NCBI GenBank assembly: GCA_013001145.1
Contig: JABDND010000041.1
Location: forward strand, 1 to 62,902
DNA: 62,902 nt
Reading direction: 5' to 3'
Source of the DNA: Croceitalea sp.
GTDB taxonomy: Bacteria; Bacteroidota; Bacteroidia; Flavobacteriales; Flavobacteriaceae
The number at the start of each line of letters is the position of its first letter. The stretch's first letter is position 1. The notes under the pieces were generated by a model. It was not told the DNA's origin. It did no database searches and saw only the letters and a program-made list of their open reading frames with translations. Shown piece by piece: positions 61,431 through 62,902 of this stretch. The translations under genes were made by a program, and so were the position numbers.

Positions 61431-62801
61431 TTAATCACAACCCATATCTTTTTTTGATTGTGAATCGGCGTTTGGAAAACAGCTCTGCATGGGAGTGCTT
61501 ATTGGAACATATCTCTCCAGTTGATCGTCATACAGCGCATTTTCGATGAAGGTAGAAAGCATATTTATTTCGTCAAGAGATAGCCCCAATGGCCTAAAAC
61601 TTGGGGAAATATTACTTACAGGAACCTCCGAATTTTGTGGGATAGCTTGATTTTTATATTCAATAACTTCTTTTACATTATTAAAGTTCCCACCATGCCC
61701 CAGATGATTAACATCATTTAAGTTATAGAGTGATGGCGTTTTAAATTTGTAATCGTCTTGGGGATTGCCGGTAAAGCCTCCTCTGCCCTTTTTCGTTGTT
61801 TCATCTAAGGTTCCATGTACATCATCTCCTTGAAGGTCGTTCATGCCTAATGCATGGAATTCCATTCCATTTAAACCAGGTCCTGAATGGCATGTATAAC
61901 ACTTGCCTTTACCAAAAAAAACAATTGCCCCTTGCATTTCATTTTCACTTAATTTCTCCTCTCCGCGAAGCCATTTTTGAAAGGGTGATTCATTGGCCAA
62001 AATTGTTCGTTCATAAGCGGCTATTGCCAATCCTACATTTATTATAGAATACCTTTCTTCGTCTTGGTCATTAGGAAAAGCTTGGTCAAAAAGTGATTTA
62101 TATGATTCGTTTTCAAGTAATGATGAATCCAACGACATTCTATGTACACCAAGTCCAGCAATGGCTTGGGTTTCTACTCCTTGAAAACCAAGAAGATTAT
62201 TTTCCTTTGGAGTACCAGGGGTCCAACTACCTTCTGTTCCAAGATTTTTGCCGGTGGCACCAAATTGGCCGTTCCATAACATCACCTCTTGATAAGCAGT
62301 GTTAATGACTGTAGGAGACCTTATAGGCTGTACATCGAGTTCAGATTCATTGTATTCCAAAGACATAATTCTAGTCTCGCCACGGAGGCCAAAACCTAAT
62401 CCACCTTCGCCTATGCCTTGTTTGATTCCACTTTGAAAACCTGCTTTTGCGTGATGGCAACTGGCGCAGGAATAAGTTTTTAAACCAATTTGAGAAGTAG
62501 GATTATTGCCTAATGCCGTTTCGTGGAATAGAAACTTCCCCAGGACAACTTTTTCATGGGTAATAGGATTATTGGGGTCATTGGGAATATTTAGATAATC
62601 AGAGCTGTTTGGTAATTGCCAAGCCTCTAGAGAGCCCAATAATTGAATTAATTCAGTTTCTAATTCTGATTCATTGGATTTTTCATTGTACAAATCGTCA
62701 TCAGTACATCCTGAAATTAAAAATAGAAAAGTAATTAATTGACAGGCTCTTGATAATATAGATTTCAACTTTGGCATCTTAAAAAATGTTTTACCATTCA
62801 A
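61431..62801 (-). CDS. Di-haem cytochrome c peroxidase/MauG-like lipoprotein
   Basis: Periplasmic di-haem protein of the CcpA/MauG family, which reduces peroxide or performs other oxidations. Lipobox LISGC follows a signal sequence; the second Met (MPKLKS) may be the true start. Haem motifs CASCHHAK (about residue 115) and CYTCHSG (about residue 300) are the two c-haem sites, with FNSLEYNES-like loops and HGGNFNNVKEVIEYKNQ near the C-terminus characteristic of the family. The C-terminus, NADSQSKKDMGCD, has two cysteines (CFPN...MGCD) that may form a disulfide. 456 residues. Monocistronic; the 101 bases upstream to the window end show no Crp/Fnr box. Confidence 0.88.
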   Translation of the reverse strand: MNGKTFFKMPKLKSILSRACQLITFLFLISGCTDDDLYNEKSNESELETELIQLLGSLEAWQLPNSSDYLNIPNDPNNPITHEKVVLGKFLFHETALGNNPTSQIGLKTYSCASCHHAKAGFQSGIKQGIGEGGLGFGLRGETRIMSLEYNESELDVQPIRSPTVINTAYQEVMLWNGQFGATGKNLGTEGSWTPGTPKENNLLGFQGVETQAIAGLGVHRMSLDSSLLENESYKSLFDQAFPNDQDEERYSIINVGLAIAAYERTILANESPFQKWLRGEEKLSENEMQGAIVFFGKGKCYTCHSGPGLNGMEFHALGMNDLQGDDVHGTLDETTKKGRGGFTGNPQDDYKFKTPSLYNLNDVNHLGHGGNFNNVKEVIEYKNQAIPQNSEVPVSNISPSFRPLGLSLDEINMLSTFIENALYDDQLERYVPISTPMQSCFPNADSQSKKDMGCD

Positions 62802-62902
62802 AAACGCAAAACTGATATAAATATGTTTTTCATAAATGCATTTTCGACGAGGAACATGAATATTAGTTCTATACCTTTAGTGATGCATCTAGAGTTTAAG
62901 AA

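Noticed and set aside
61386-61435. Imperfect hairpin AAGAA..TAGC / GCTA..TTCTT after sucB as terminator
   Set aside because: Two internal mismatched dinucleotides and no long T tract; too weak to call.
1-62902. CRISPR arrays, insertion sequences, phage genes, integrases or rRNA
   Set aside because: No regularly spaced repeats, transposase or integrase motifs, or rRNA sequence were noticed while reading both strands; the region looks like stable chromosome apart from the one receptor remnant.

Overview
The window looks like a chromosomal segment of a Flavobacteriaceae-type (Bacteroidota) bacterium, probably a marine one. The evidence is low GC, weak Shine-Dalgarno sites, promoters with a TAnnTTTG -7 element, a fused CcoNO cbb3 oxidase subunit, a lipoprotein-type (clade II-like) NosZ operon, and several Bacteroidota-typical proteins (DUF4407, DUF2490, flavobacterial TonB, group III-like PFK). 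The species cannot be fixed from the sequence alone.

Layout. (1) 1-12.5 kb: surface polysaccharide genes. These are a 5'-truncated UDP-glucose dehydrogenase, UDP-glucuronate decarboxylase, four glycosyltransferases and a hexapeptide acyltransferase in one tight operon, a convergent receiver-histidine kinase, then rfbBACD for dTDP-L-rhamnose. (2) 12.5-16.5 kb: DUF4407 membrane protein, M20 dipeptidase, tRNA-Leu(TAG), a small membrane protein and a universal stress protein (USP). (3) 16.6-26.3 kb: a Crp/Fnr regulator followed by ccoI and ccoS-ccoNO-Q-P-G-H plus a TauE/SafE-like protein, the high-affinity cbb3 oxidase and its assembly genes; then an acetyl-CoA hydrolase/CoA-transferase. (4) 27.7-36.1 kb: a CBS-domain protein and the N2O reductase operon (cytochrome c, fasciclin, nosZ, a four-helix membrane protein, nosL, cupin, nosD, nosF, nosY) with a divergent Rrf2 regulator. 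(5) 36.1-49.7 kb: a decayed TonB-dependent receptor, hemN-USP, a glutamate-cysteine-ligase-like/CBS fusion with an aspartoacylase-like gene, tonB, a DUF2490 protein, and a USP-SLC13-pckA-pfk operon. (6) 49.7-62.9 kb: sugar porter, kdtA, DegT aminotransferase, galE, amidohydrolase, sucA-sucB and a di-haem peroxidase.

The most interesting signal is a repeated promoter architecture across 16.5-44 kb. A Crp/Fnr-type palindrome, TGAYNNNNRTCA, is followed after exactly 23 nt by a Bacteroidota -7 element (TAnnTTTG or a close variant), and a start codon lies 18-38 nt further on. I count nine such 43-bp modules and a tenth with a weak -7. They precede a USP gene, ccoI, ccoS-NOQP, the CBS gene, the nos operon, hemN-USP, the GCS-CBS/aspartoacylase pair, tonB and USP-SLC13-pckA-pfk. 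The likely reading is a low-oxygen regulon (micro-oxic respiration, N2O respiration, oxygen-independent haem synthesis, PEP/oxaloacetate metabolism and stress proteins), probably controlled by the Crp/Fnr protein encoded in its midst. The conserved spacing also corrects several start codons in the ORF track (hemN, tonB, DUF2490).
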